From Gordionus sp. m RMFG-2023 (lineage: Eukaryota; Nematomorpha; Gordioida; Chordodea; Parachordodidae), in the NCBI RefSeq assembly GCF_954871325.1, contig NC_088779.1, positions 22,570,846 to 22,634,845 on the forward strand: a stretch of DNA of 64,000 bases, read 5' to 3'. Each line of letters opens with the position of its first letter. Positions within the stretch are counted from its first letter, which is position 1. Shown in pieces: positions 37,560 to 49,428 of the stretch. The position numbers and the translations under genes are program-made. The notes beneath the pieces are model-generated. The model made no database searches and was not told where the DNA came from. It worked only from the letters and a program-made list of their open reading frames with translations.

Positions 37560-40200
37560 TAATTTTTTTAATTAGGTTTTATGTAAAAAGAAATTTAATA
37601 AAATTAAGAAATTACAAAAAAAAAAAATTTTGATAACTAAATTTAGCTTACTTTTCTACTTTTTTGATAAGTTTAATAATAAATTATATTAGAATAAAAT
37701 AATAGTTGAAAATATATAGAAATTTTTTTTTATTTTTAAAAAATACTTCTGTGTATTTATAAAGTATAAAATTAGTAATTATGTAAATTTCTTTTATAAA
37801 TAGCATACAAAGTAGACGCTACTTTATAGTAAAAATTAGAGTCATACTCTAAAAAAATAGAAGTAGTGGTATTTGGCAACATTGGAATATTTTATAAATA
37901 TAAAATTGTTTTACCTTTAATTTCAAAAAAGGCTTAACTGAGATACTTCCTAAAAATTTAACAATCCGATGTTAATAATAACCTTTTATATCAAAAAATA
38001 CCCTCTTTTAACCTATTTAATGGTGAGAAAATAAAACGATTGTTAGCGTTGGAGTCAGGATTTTGGATAAGAAAACGATCCTAATTTATGGAGTTTAAAG
38101 GAACCACACCAGTTTAGATGAAACTAGGCAATTTTATTTATTCAATTTTAGCCTATATCGGGCCTTACTTAGTTTCAAGTATCTATGCAACGTACAGTAA
38201 CTGCTTGATTTTGCCAGCGGGATACTTATAAGTAACTGATATTACTAAACGTCTTCAAAACTTAACTTTGTATTCCTCTTTTTAAACATAAAATTAAAGG
38301 TTATAATTTTTTTTTAAAATACTTTGAAAATGCCGTGATATCATGGTTAACTAAACTATATTTCAAATAAAAATCATTTAAAATAATTTTTTGTGTTAGT
38401 GTATGTTCAAAATCAATTATTAAAATTCGCAAAATTTTTGAAACTTTCAGAAGTTTTAATAAAATCATATGTTAAAATCTAGAATTGTATTTTGGACATG
38501 TGATTTGCTTTTACATTAGAAAAAGCTTGTATTTCTTTTTTTTCGATAAAGTATGCAATTTTATTTTTTGAAATTTTTGACTTGGTTTTAGGTAAGGTTA
38601 GAACTTCATTATTTAATAACGAAGTCCAAATTTCATATAAGTATAACTAACCATTTCTAATATCTTTCTCATAACACATTAACGGTTGATTTGATTCCGT
38701 CGGTATCAGGATTGAAGATCAATTAGGCACATTAGTTTCATAATAGGTACATCACCACCAACTTCACACTTTTAAATTATAACACTGCTATCGATATTCG
38801 GTATTTAGGAAAGTAATGATTAAATGCTTGCATTTATTCTTCCACAATTCTGGTTTTATTTATATTTTCCTCATAATTCAGTAATGGCTGATTTCGTCGG
38901 ATCAACTGGATAAAATCTTCGTAAGTTTTAGAATTTGTGCATCGTGACCTGAATAATATTCCATATAACACATTAACAGTTATTTTCGTCTCTATCCTAG
39001 TTGGAAAGATCAATTAGGCACGAATGAGACTCTAGATATATGCATGACTTCCAGAATTTGATCCTCAATTAATACAGCCAGTCACTATGCATTTTATTTA
39101 TTTGTAATGACGCTGTTAACAAATTTAAACCCTTTTTTAAAAAATAAAATCAGTGTCATAGAAATAACCAACTGGTGTTGTAAAAACTTTTGGAAAAATA
39201 ACTAGTTATAATAATAGCATTTTCTCAGAAATAATTAATTTTTCCATTATCTTTCTTTAGAAAAATTAAAAAATGGCAAGTTTCATTTGGATAGTAAGGT
39301 GCATATATTTTGTTGTGCTAATAAATTATTTTGCAACAACTTTAAATGCATCTAATTTTTAAAATAAACTTGGGAAGTTCAAAAAGAATGTGGGCGCTAA
39401 ATTTTTTTATCACTTTTATGCCAGTATAAATAATTAAATTTCACCGGATGAATTCTAGCATATTTATCGTATAGTATTTAACGTTATAATTGAAAGACTA
39501 AAGGTTGGTATGGCATGCAAAGAATAAGTTTAAAGCAGTAATGCTGGTTGCTAAACTTCTGGAAAATTCTTAGATGCGTGAGTATTTCATCATGTTGCAT
39601 ATATTAGCCGAACTGCACCCTCACAATGGCGCATTGACAATTAATAATTTTGTTTTGTTAGAGATCAGATCGCGGTCCGGTTTCTTCCTAGAAATTTTTG
39701 GAACTATCCGACCCGCCCGATTCATAAAGTAATTTTTATAGAGTCCCATATTTTTATGAAAGAAATTATATAAATTTGTTTAATTATAAGTTTTCGACAT
39801 TTAACTTTAAAATATATTTCATCACTTTCAAGATCCTTTTATTTTAAACACTGCTCTCAGAAATTGAATATTTTTATTTTATGGGATGAACAGGCCATTA
39901 GATAAATTTTAACCCGGCTTGAAGATACCGGAATAAATATTAATATGTATTTCATATTCCTTATAGATAAATAATTAAAAAACTTATATCAGCTTCTTTG
40001 TTCACCAAATCCAATTTAGATTTCAGTAACTGGAAGAGAGGGGTAGAGCAGTCATAAGACGCAAACCAACAAAATTACTACAGTCCTATCGTGTTAAGTG
40101 AATAAAATATCATCAGGCACAGAAATCGTGAAAGCTTTCAAAATTATTCAAAAAAACTATTTGATATACCAGCTTTTTCGTAAAAAACGGTTAGCTTTCT
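37560..40200. other. AT-rich intergenic DNA with diverged direct repeats
   Basis: A segment containing CATAACACATTAAC and GATCAATTAGGCAC words occurs at about 38665-38730 and again at about 38965-39025, marking diverged direct repeats spaced ~300 bp. A more balanced stretch at 39520-39665 reads KFKAVMLVAKLLENS, then a stop, then MREYFIMLHILAELHPHNGA; it may be a decayed transposon or exon fragment that I do not recognise. Nothing else is supported. Confidence 0.5.
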
Positions 40201-40241
40201 GCCGGTAGAAAGAAAAAAAGAAAAAAAGAAAGAAAGTAAAA

Positions 40242-40409
40242 AAGGAAGGAAGGAAGGAAGGAAGGAAGGAAGGAAGGAAGGAAGGAAGGAAGGAAGGAAG
40301 GAAGGAAGGAAGGAAGGAAGGAAGGAAGGAAGGAAGGAAGGAAGGAAGGAAGGAAGGAAGGAAGGAAGGAAGGAAGGAAGGAAGGAAGGAAGGAAGGAAG
40401 GAAGGAAGG
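40242..40409. repeat. (GGAA)n microsatellite, about 42 uninterrupted units
   Basis: The + strand is a pure AAGG/GGAA tetranucleotide repeat of about 168 bp preceded by an A/G-rich lead-in from 40208. No interruption is visible. Open frames over it on the minus strand (Pro-Ser-Phe-Leu repeats) are artefacts of the repeat. The length suggests recent expansion and high polymorphism. Confidence 0.97.
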
Positions 40410-40539
40410 CATTTTAGAAGAATCAATATAAAATATTATTAACTTATTGTGACAAATAATCAAATATTTAAACCCGATGCGCATATTAGAGAGAAAAATA
40501 TTTTTTATAAAATAGTTATATTTACTTATATCTGTAGTT

Positions 40540-40972
40540 AAATGATCATATTACATTATCGAACATTGTTGGGCCCATGCATCTCAGGCCGCTAAAAACA
40601 TTTTGCCGGACTCCGAACTCCGCAATTTCGTCGCTGAATTTACAAGGGTGAATGACGAATAATTCGTATTCGATTTTTTTTAAACGAAAGGAATAATTGA
40701 TCAATAGTAATTATACAAATCGAATATGAATGGTAATTTATTGAAATAGTAGATGATTCGATTCGTTCAAAAGAATCGAATACCAATAATTCATTATCAC
40801 TCACTTTTCGTAAATTGAAAGAGTAGACGAAGCAAGGAAAACGCTGTTATGATTTCTTATAGACCAGCAGACCCTAAACATGTCTGCGCGGACGTAATCT
40901 TTCCCATGGAACCTGGACACACTAGACAGATGTATGTTGAGCTGCAACGGTCTTCAACAATAATAGAATAAA
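40540..40972 (+). CDS. Probable last two exons of an unrecognised host gene
   Basis: Two islands of balanced composition stand out from A/T-rich surroundings. The first (to about 40650) reads CWAHASQAAKNILPDSELRN then FVAEFTR and ends at AGG|GTGAAT. The second reads YRPADPKHVCADVIFPMEPG then HTRQMYVELQRSSTIIE and a stop near 40970. An acceptor GAAAG at about 40821 would join them in phase 0. I do not recognise the product. They could also be remains of a gene broken by rearrangement; no upstream exons were found. Confidence 0.45.
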
Positions 40973-41498
40973 ATAATGATGGCTTAAAATTAATTATGAG
41001 TAAAATTTGTAATTAAATGAGCTTTATTAAATTAAAATAGTATTTATGTATCTTATATATATTATTTTATGTAAAAAGGGTGTTTGTAAAATTTAAAAAA
41101 ATATATATTATAAAAAATTACAAATTATAATGTAAAATGGCTATACTAGCGAATATATTTTTTTAGCAACATAAGCACATGTCTTATTTATTTATCGGTA
41201 AATTTATAATATTGTTATCGATTTTATTTTTCATTGTTTTTTTTTAATAAAATATAAATCGATTTTTTAGCTAGTAAAATTGTATTTAATTTTTACGATT
41301 ACACCACTAATACTATTAAAATTTCCATTTTTCCTAAACAAATTTTATAGGAATTCGATTGAATTTTAAATTTATTTTCCAATATATTAATTATTACTAA
41401 AATATAATAAGAATGAAAATAAATATTTTTTGACTTTTTAAATTTTTCTAAAAAAAAAAAGAAAGAAAAAAGGAAGGAAAATCATAAAATAACCAGCT

Positions 41499-41757
41499 AT
41501 GCATATATTTTTCATATGCCCTGTAATTTTTTATTCCTTGTTATCTTTATTATTCTCGCCGATAGAATGTCACAATAATCCATTTATAAATCACAATGTG
41601 AATCCACGCGGGAAAGATTCCGTTCACAGATCAAATGACAATTTAACTAATCCAAATCGCAGATATCTCTCAAGCAAGCGCTCTTCTCAGAATGTCAAAT
41701 ATGAAAGACAGTTACGAATTCTCCAATCGCTGTACTCAAAAGTCCCTTCGTTCACGG
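41499..41757 (+). CDS. Candidate secreted protein exon with dibasic sites
   Basis: An ATG opens a hydrophobic stretch (IFFICPVIFYSLLSLLF), a plausible signal peptide with cleavage near IECHN. A polar region with possible prohormone cleavage sites follows (RR near residue 54 and KR near residue 60), then a basic, helical-looking tail (YERQLRILQSLYSK). A CACGG|GTTTAT donor at 41757 would end the exon in phase 1; otherwise the frame reads on 13 codons to a stop at 41798. The giant piggyBac palindrome starts 104 bp further on, inside the presumed intron. No family is recognised; it could be a neuropeptide-like precursor or a chance frame. Confidence 0.4.
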
Positions 41758-41877
41758 GTTTATTAATTAAAAAATGGAATAAAAATTATATTTTCTAATT
41801 AGTCATAACTTTTTTTAAGAAATATTGTTTTTTAAAAATATCAAAATAAATAACTATTTAACCCGTTACTGGTTAAC

Positions 41878-41893
41878 GGTGCATATATGCACC
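41878..41893. repeat. 16-bp perfect palindrome at piggyBac termini (4 copies)
   Basis: GGTGCATATATGCACC occurs just inside each outer end (41878-41893 and 46691-46706) and again about 340 bp inward (42220-42235 and 46349-46364). In each arm the two copies carry the adjoining GTTAAC in opposite orientation, so each end has its own pair of subterminal inverted repeats. This suggests transposase-binding sites. Confidence 0.9.
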
Positions 41894-42717
41894 ACCTCCT
41901 ATATACCTTATTTTAACATAGTAGTTTTTATTTTAAAAAATAATAAAAAATATTTTTATATAGTTCAGACATTGTACTTCAAAACTGGAAAAGAAAAATA
42001 TGAAAAAATATTTTTTTATGTCCCTAAGAAACCCTCAAACTTTGCGAATTTATGAGGTCTAAAATGCAAAATTTTCTAAGTGATCTCACGAGCATATTAT
42101 AAAATTATTTCGATGAAAACTAGTGTGTATATATTCTTTATAGATATATCAATATTTATCAATCATTTTTGAATTTTTAAATAATTAATATTTTAGTAGG
42201 TAAACACATAAAGTTGACTGGTGCATATATGCACCGTTAACCATCTAGCAGTATATATTATTTAAAAAAATTCAAACAAATGAAATTTAACATAATGAAT
42301 TATAATTTTTTATATTATACTTAAAACCACTACCGTCACTAAGGGTGGGAAGGGGAGGGGTGGGTGGCTCGAGCCCCTTAAGAATTTTTAAAAAAAATTT
42401 TATACCCAAAAAAGACCTTTTGAAAATAATTTAAAAAAATTTTTTTCCCCTGAGATTAAATCGAATAATATATTGTTCCTATTATAATTTTTTATCCCGA
42501 TCAAATTGTATGAAATTATTAGGTTCATAAATATTCAAAAGTTTAAAATTATTTTTAGCCTCTTCCTTTCTGAAGATTTTATTTTATTTATATAAAATAT
42601 TATGCACCTGTTTTGTCAATTCAATCAAAATTATCAAAATAATAGATGACTAATAAAAAAATCAAGATTCTACGAAAATAATTTGTCTAGATATTTAATT
42701 TTTAATAAATTTTTTTA

Positions 42718-43785
42718 ATGAAACGTTTTCTAACAATTGAACAAGCGCTTGCTCAACTTTTTGAAGAGGAACCAATTGAAGAAAGAGATATGGTTATAAT
42801 TCCGCCAAACCCCTCTGCAGTTAGTGATGAAGAAGATTTCGATGAAAATGACTTAACAAATGTTGGAGTTTTGCCTTCAGATACAGCTGGAGAATTGGAG
42901 ATTCATAATTCAGTTGATGACGACCTTCCAGAACCATATTCTACAAGAAGCTATTCTCGAATTTCTCACAATTTAAAATGGAGAAAAACGGATGCAATAT
43001 ATTCTTCAAGCCCTTTCAATGGAGAAAAGGAAGGTGTAATAAAACTTGAAAATGATTTACATGGTAAAAGTCCATCAGATATATTTTCTTTAATTTTCGA
43101 CGAAGACTTATATTCCCTAATTGTAGAACAAAGTAATATTTATGCTAAACAAATGAATAGACCTAACATATGCATAACCATCCAAGATATTCAGAGATTT
43201 ATTGGAATTCTATTATTTACTGGATATCATTCTCTCCCACAAGAAAGAATGTACTGGTCTAATGACAGCGATATTTCTATTCCAATAATCCGGGATACAA
43301 TGACCCAATTACAATTTCGAAATTTGAAATATAATATCCACTTGGCAGACAATACTAAAATAGATATACATGATAGATTTTATAAATTTAGGCCTTACAT
43401 TAATATATTGAATAATAAATTTCAGCAATTTGGAATTTTCAAACATCATTTATCAATAGATGAACAGATGATACCATATCGAGGAAGACATTCTTGCAAA
43501 ATGTTCATAAAAGGAAAACCAATTAGATTTGGATACAAGTCTTGGATATTGGCTTCTTCCGACGGTTACGTATTCTCATTTGATATAAATCAAGGAAAAA
43601 GCGAAAATAAATATGAATATGGATTAGGTGGAAATGTAATCATAAAATTATTAAAGGCATTGCAAAAACCAAATTATCATAAAATATATTTTGATAATTT
43701 CTTTACATCATTTAAACTCTTGTCATACTTAAAACAAATGGGATATTTTGCAACTGGAACTGTCGAGGTGATTCTAATAGAATAG
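42718..43785 (+). pseudogene. piggyBac transposase, left arm, C-terminally truncated
   Basis: 355 residues are open from the ATG. After an acidic N-terminus rich in E and D comes the DDE_Tnp_1_7 core: DIQRFIGILLFTGYHSLPQE, then SIDEQMIPYRGRHS with Asp about 248, then KIYFDNFFTS with Asp about 326. The 78-residue spacing of these aspartates equals D268-D346 of the canonical piggyBac enzyme. The frame ends shortly after YFATGTVE. The third catalytic Asp and the C-terminal cysteine-rich domain lie beyond, in the diverged inner region, and are not in frame. About 200 residues of a usual ~560-600 are lost, so this copy is probably inactive alone. Confidence 0.9.
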
Positions 43786-44795
43786 AGCATTGCCCAGTTG
43801 AATCTATCAAAGGTTGTAGCAAAAAATGCAAAGAGGATATTATGATTATAGGTTTGAAAAATTAACCGAAATATTTATAGTTCGTTGGAATAGATAATTC
43901 GGTGGTGACCGTTGCATCGACATGCACACACTATCTCATTATGCGTTTACTAATGTTTCAAGGTATTCTAAGAAAATACTCTAAGATCTAAAAATAACAA
44001 ATATCCTCAGCCAAATATGGTAACTGCTTATAACAAACACATGGGTGGATGTTGATCTATTGTGATAATCCTTGAAATATCTTACATATAGAATAAAATA
44101 TAAGATGTTTGACACAAATATCTTGAGTGCGTATGGCCAATATCTGCACCAATTTGTATTGATGTAGCATTTGGTAAATTCATGGATAAATCTGGAAATG
44201 TCGTAAATCGAGATGACAAGAAGAGTTTGCTTGCATTGTAGACGCAGAAGTTGACTAACGTGACCTGCACTTCGAACGCTAGTAAAAATTGAAAAACATT
44301 CGAAGTACAGGTCACGCCAGCCAATTTGCATTACAGTCTGAAAATGCTAGCAAACTCATCTGGTCATCTCGATTTATCCAAAATTCTAGATGGTCAAAGA
44401 CGAAGATGCAGATATTACCATACGCTACATCAATGATATATGTGTCGAACATTGTCCAATCGCACTCCATATTAAGTGTCTTCTTAGGATTATTCTATAT
44501 GTAGATATTAGATTATCACATAGATCAACTTCACTCATGTGTTTGTTATAAGCAGTTACCAAAAAAGAATAAAGATATTTGTTGTTTTTAGATCGTATAG
44601 TATTTCTATAGAATATCTTGATACATTTGTAACCTCTTAAAGAGTTAACGTGTGGCATATCGATGCACCAGGTCACCACCGAATTATCTATTTCAACGGA
44701 CTAAATATTTTTCGGCTGATTTTTTCAGACCTATAATCATAATATCCTCGAGCATTAATCACTATAACCTTTGATAGATTCAATTGAGCAATGTT
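43786..44795. pseudogene. Diverged inner arms of piggyBac palindrome
   Basis: On the + strand, words such as NRIEHCPVESIKG, RGYYDYRFEKLTEIFIVRWN and VTAYNKHMGG continue the transposase in several frames. On the minus strand the equivalent part (44425-44679) reads VTAYNKHMSEVDLCDN, holding the third catalytic-type Asp, then STYRIILRRHLIW. The two inner arms match each other clearly but with many substitutions and indels, unlike the outer arms. The mirror centre lies near 44290 around GACCTGCACTTCGAA and its near-complement. Confidence 0.82.
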
Positions 44796-45863
44796 TTATC
44801 CTACTAGAAAACTCTCGACAGTTCCAGTTGCAAAATATCCCATTTGTTTTAAGTATGACAAGAGTTTAAATGATGTAAAGAAATTATCAAAATATATTTT
44901 ATGATAATTTGGTTTTTGCAATGCCTTTAATAATTTTATGATTACATTTCCACCTAATCCATATTCATATTTATTTTCGCTTTTTCCTTGATTTATATCA
45001 AATGAGAATACGTAACCGTCGGAAGAAGCCAATATCCAAGACTTGTATCCAAATCTAATTGGTTTTCCTTTTATGAACATTTTGCAAGAATGTCTTCCTC
45101 GATATGGTATCATCTGTTCATCTATTGATAAATGATGTTTGAAAATTCCAAATTGCTGAAATTTATTATTCAATATATTAATGTAAGGCCTAAATTTATA
45201 AAATCTATCATGTATATCTATTTTAGTATTGTCTGCCAAATGGATATTATATTTCAAATTTCGAAATTGTAATTGGGTCATTGTATCCCGGATTATTGGA
45301 ATAGAAATATCGCTGTCATTAGACCAGTACATTCTTTCTTGTGGGAGAGAATGATATCCAGTAAATAATAGAATTCCAATAAATCTCTGAATATCTTGGA
45401 TGGTTATGCATATGTTAGGTCTATTCATTTGTTTAGCATAAATATTACTTTGTTCTACAATTAGGGAATATAAGTCTTCGTCGAAAATTAAAGAAAATAT
45501 ATCTGATGGACTTTTACCATGTAAATCATTTTCAAGTTTTATTACACCTTCCTTTTCTCCATTGAAAGGGCTTGAAGAATATATTGCATCCGTTTTTCTC
45601 CATTTTAAATTGTGAGAAATTCGAGAATAGCTTCTTGTAGAATATGGTTCTGGAAGGTCGTCATCAACTGAATTATGAATCTCCAATTCTCCAGCTGTAT
45701 CTGAAGGCAAAACTCCAACATTTGTTAAGTCATTTTCATCGAAATCTTCTTCATCACTAACTGCAGAGGGGTTTGGCGGAATTATAACCATATCTCTTTC
45801 TTCAATTGGTTCCTCTTCAAAAAGTTGAGCAAGCGCTTGTTCAATTGTTAGAAAACGTTTCAT
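44796..45863 (-). pseudogene. piggyBac transposase, right arm, C-terminally truncated
   Basis: This is the mirror copy of the left-arm gene on the minus strand. The first ~350 residues are identical to the left copy, including both catalytic aspartates. It then diverges (ESFLVG against EVILIE) and stops. Complete protein identity between arms, while the nearby non-coding arms show scattered differences, suggests very recent duplication or arm-to-arm gene conversion. Confidence 0.9.
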
Positions 45864-46919
45864 TAAAAAAATTTATTAAAAATTAAATATCTAGACAAAT
45901 TATTTTCGTAGAATCTTGATTTTTTTATTAGTCATCTATTATTTTGATAATTTTGATTGAATTGACAAAACAGGTGCATAATATTTTATATAAATAAAAT
46001 AAAATCTTCAGAAAGGAAGAGGCTAAAAATAATTTTAAACTTTTGAATATTTATGAACCTAATAATTTCATATAATTTGATCGGGATAAAAAATTATAAT
46101 AGGAACAATATATTATTCGATTTAATCTCAGGGGGCTAAAAAAATTTTTTAAATTATTTTCAAAAGGTCTTTTTTGGGTATAAAATTTTTTTAAAAAAAT
46201 TCTTAGGGGGCTCGAGCCACCCACCCCTCCTCCCACCACCCTTAGTGGCGGTAGTGGTTTTAAGTATAATATAAAAAATTATAATTCATTATGTTAAATT
46301 TCATTTGTTTGAATTTTTTTAAATAATTTATACTGCTAGATGGTTAACGGTGCATATATGCACCAGTCAACTTTATGTGGTTATCTATTAAAATTTTAAT
46401 TATTTAAAAATTCAAAAATGATTGATAAATATTGATATATCTATAAAGAATATATACACACTAGTTTTCATCGAAATAATTTTATAATATGCTTGTGAGA
46501 TCACTTAGAAAATTTTGCATTTTAGACCTCATAAATTCGCAAAGTTTGAGGGTTTCTTAGGGACATAAAAAAATATTTTTTCATATTTTTCTTTTCCAGT
46601 TTTGAAGTACAATGTCTGAACTATATAAAAATCTTTTTTATTATTTTTTAAAATAAAAACTACTATGTTAAAATAAGGTATATAGGAGGTGGTGCATATA
46701 TGCACCGTTAACCAGTAACGGGTAATACACAATTTTAAATTAATTTGAATTATAAAAAAATTATAGGTATAAACCGTCATATAAAAAACTATAAAATAAA
46801 TGTGAATTAAAAAATATTAAACAGATATAACTGGCGGTATAGAAAAACTATAATAAATGTGAATTATAAAATATAAAGTGAATATAACCATATGTTATAT
46901 ATTTACAATGTAAAATAAA

Positions 46920-48200
46920 ATCCAATCTTCGTTGGGATTTAATTTTTCAATTATCTCATCCTTGCTTGTCGTCAAATGCCCATGATTATTCAAAAGATCC
47001 AAACCTTTCAATCTAATTTCAGAAGTTATACTTCTTGGTATGTTTTTCTAATTTTTAAAATATACCCGGACCGGGCCCGAAATTTTTTTTAAAAAAAACA
47101 CCCGGGCGGGGCCTGAAAATTATTTTAAAAAATATCCGGGCCGGGTTTTATATTTTAAAACAGCCTATATTTGAAATCGTTATTATTCGCTATATATATC
47201 AAAAAGAAATATAATTTATTTTTAAAAAATCCGGGCCGGACCTGAAAAATTAATTTTAAAAAAAGCCGGGGCGGGCCTGATATTTTTTTTAAAAAAACCC
47301 GAACCGGGCAAAATATTTTTAAAAAAATCCGGGCCGTGCCCTACAAATGGTACCTCTGCAGGCTTATTCTTCTTCAAAAAAAGAATGTTCACTCATTAGT
47401 TTACTAATGGGAAGAGTTGCTAATATATATAAATCCTTTTAATACATTGGGAATATAATTTAAATGTGTTTGAAATGCAAAGCTACCATAGCATTTTTTG
47501 GGATTATATATCAACCATAGTTAATTTTATAAACATAGTTATTCAGCTAATAAGGCATCATAAGATACTTTAATATCTTCATGAAAAATCTAACGAATGT
47601 CGGTAAGGCTTGAAGTAATATCTGCAGATTGGTAAGTGCTGCATGATGAATTAAAAACCATTCATTTATTTGGTTTATAAATGTATCAAAGAGAGGGGAC
47701 ATTTGTTTTATAATACTCTTCTACTGATTCTATATTAATGTTTTAACGATGAGCTTGACTTGCTGCAAGTCGAAGGAGACAAATAAACACGTATAGCTCT
47801 GCTTTTTGACTCAACAATAACATATAAAATACAAAATTTTTCATCAACATTAGCCCTAATTTCCTTGAGTTCTAATAAAATGCTCTCCGCTATTCTCATC
47901 TTCTTAATCAAGCCAATGTCATGTTTTTGAAAAGTATTACATATAGTTGTATAACTAAATAATGAGAAAAAAAAATTGAAATAAGCATTGAATCCAATAA
48001 TTTTCTTGCTCCTGAAGAAATATTTCTTACAGGCTATTGTGATATTTCAGTAATAGCAAATAATCGGCTCTTTTAACTCCTTAAAAGCTGTTACTGCTTG
48101 ATGGCGAAGACTCTATCTCGTTGGACAAGTTTGCAATTTTTTCTCCCTGTTGGACAAGGAGTTTCAGAAATAATTATTATTTGACTAGAAATGAAAATGG
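46920..48200 (-). pseudogene. Decayed hAT transposase (DUF4371/zf-MYM-like type)
   Basis: Minus-strand blocks match the order of hAT transposases of the DUF4371 group: a TRW-type block with AVTAFKELKEPI (about 48080), AELYVFICLLRLAASQAHR with IESVEEYYKTNVPS and FINQINEWF (about 47680-47800), and a tail near 46930-47040 reading SEIRLKGLDLLNNHG. Many stops and shifts separate them. C/G tracts at 48422-48462 could be one terminus. Confidence 0.65.
47055..47362. repeat. Degenerate tandem CCGGGC / TTTTAAAAAA block
   Basis: A ~38-40-bp unit made of a CCGGGCCGGGCCTGA-like half and an A/T half (ATTTTAAAAAA) is repeated about six times with changes. It ends in ACAAATGGTACCTCTGCAGG. Similar GGGCC words and a GGTACCTCT end occur near 28890-28975. 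This looks like the subterminal repeat zone of a dispersed hAT-like family. Confidence 0.6.
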
Positions 48201-48669
48201 TAGATAAATAGTACACCACTAAAAATTTGATAATAATAAGTAAATATCACGCCGGAAAACGTGAAATCGATATTAATTGATAAAATAATTTAGAAGATGA
48301 ATGAGATAAATAAATGTAATTAAATATTAATATGAGATAGGAATAAATGTTAACAAATATAATTAATATAAACAATAATATTTTTGAAAAATATATCCGG
48401 CATCTGAATTTTTTGGCTTTAGGGGGAAAGGGGGGGGGGGTTGTCCCCCACCCCCCTATACATAACACGGAGAGGATAATGAATTTTCTTCCTTGAACAT
48501 CTCAGTTAGGTAGGGTGTTGCTTGATTGTTATAAGAATTCACAATCGCTTTAAGAAATATGTTTTTTAAATTAAAATTTATTTTTAAGCATATCTTAGTC
48601 CTCCATAAACGTATAGCTTTATGTTTTTATCCATTTTACCCCCTATATGATACTTAGATTAACAAGGTC

Positions 48670-48855
48670 ATTGATTAAAACGCAATTTTAGAGCGTAAGA
48701 TTAATAGTCAAAATCAATTTCGCAAGCCTCGAAATTTCGTGAAGATATACACCATCTATAAACAATAATTACTCAGGCTTAAGTAATTATTATTTATTTG
48801 GCTTAAATATTGGCTTAGCCGTTATTATCTCAATCGATCCGTTTAGACAATGCTT
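48670..48855. mobile_element. Degenerate MITE copy 4
   Basis: It shares GCAAGCCTCGAAATTT, GGCTTAAATATTGGCTTAGCC and the general mirror layout with the copies at 23859, 34850 and 49429. The ends are eroded and no target duplication is clear, so this is an older insertion. Confidence 0.6.
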
Positions 48856-49428
48856 ATCACCTACCGCCAGCTTCTTTTCAATCCAAAATACTATAAATAA
48901 TAATTAGAATAATAAATACTAACATTTTAATATTCCTTAGTTGTTAAATAAGATACGACGTCAAAAGATAATATGTCATTGCCATATTGACGTGTACTGA
49001 ATGAATCATCAGTCTAAGAAATATAAAGTGTTAATAAATGGATCAAACATAATAAAAAACGAGGCACTCAAGCCTAAATCTCGATTTTTTTCGATTTAAA
49101 TTCGTCATTGTTAGCGTCAAGAGCAAAATCGATCAAAAAGAGTGACTTCTACTATTTAGTTATCATCAGCGTCTCTAAATTACAGAAAATTGGCTGGAAA
49201 CAAACTCACTCCCTCACTCCAAAACATACAACCCCCCCCCACCCCCGCCTAGAAAAAATTTAACGGTCTTCCTCGGTGATATACATTTATCGATATATAA
49301 AAGTTCTTATAATATTATTCAAATTAATATTTAATCATCTCTCCACCAAACAAAATCAAGATTAAAATGATTTTAGGCAACATAATTGTTTAGGATGATA
49401 GGAATAACAAATAAACATTGGTTGGTGA

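Larger units (their letters stand above)
41862..46722. mobile_element. Giant palindrome of two piggyBac 5' halves
   Basis: The left end starts CCCGTTACTGGTTAACGG, preceded by TTAA (41858-41861), the piggyBac target site. The right end is its exact inverted copy ending at 46722, but followed by TAAT. Each arm runs about 1.9 kb nearly identical (41862 to about 43770; about 44811 to 46722) and encodes the same ~350 transposase residues outward-in. The inner ~500 bp of each arm continue the transposase C-terminus but are much more diverged and stop-ridden. The centre is a short imperfect hairpin near 44290. Both outer ends are left (5') ends, so the element has symmetric termini. It may be a foldback derivative or the product of a palindromic duplication. 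Confidence 0.92.

Noticed and set aside
40157-40484. Pro-Ser-Phe-Leu repeat proteins on the minus strand
   Set aside because: They are translations of the (GGAA)n microsatellite in two frames.
43981-44504. Short frames on both strands in the palindrome centre
   Set aside because: They are antisense or shifted readings of diverged transposase DNA; only the VTAYNKHMSEVDLCDN block is meaningful.
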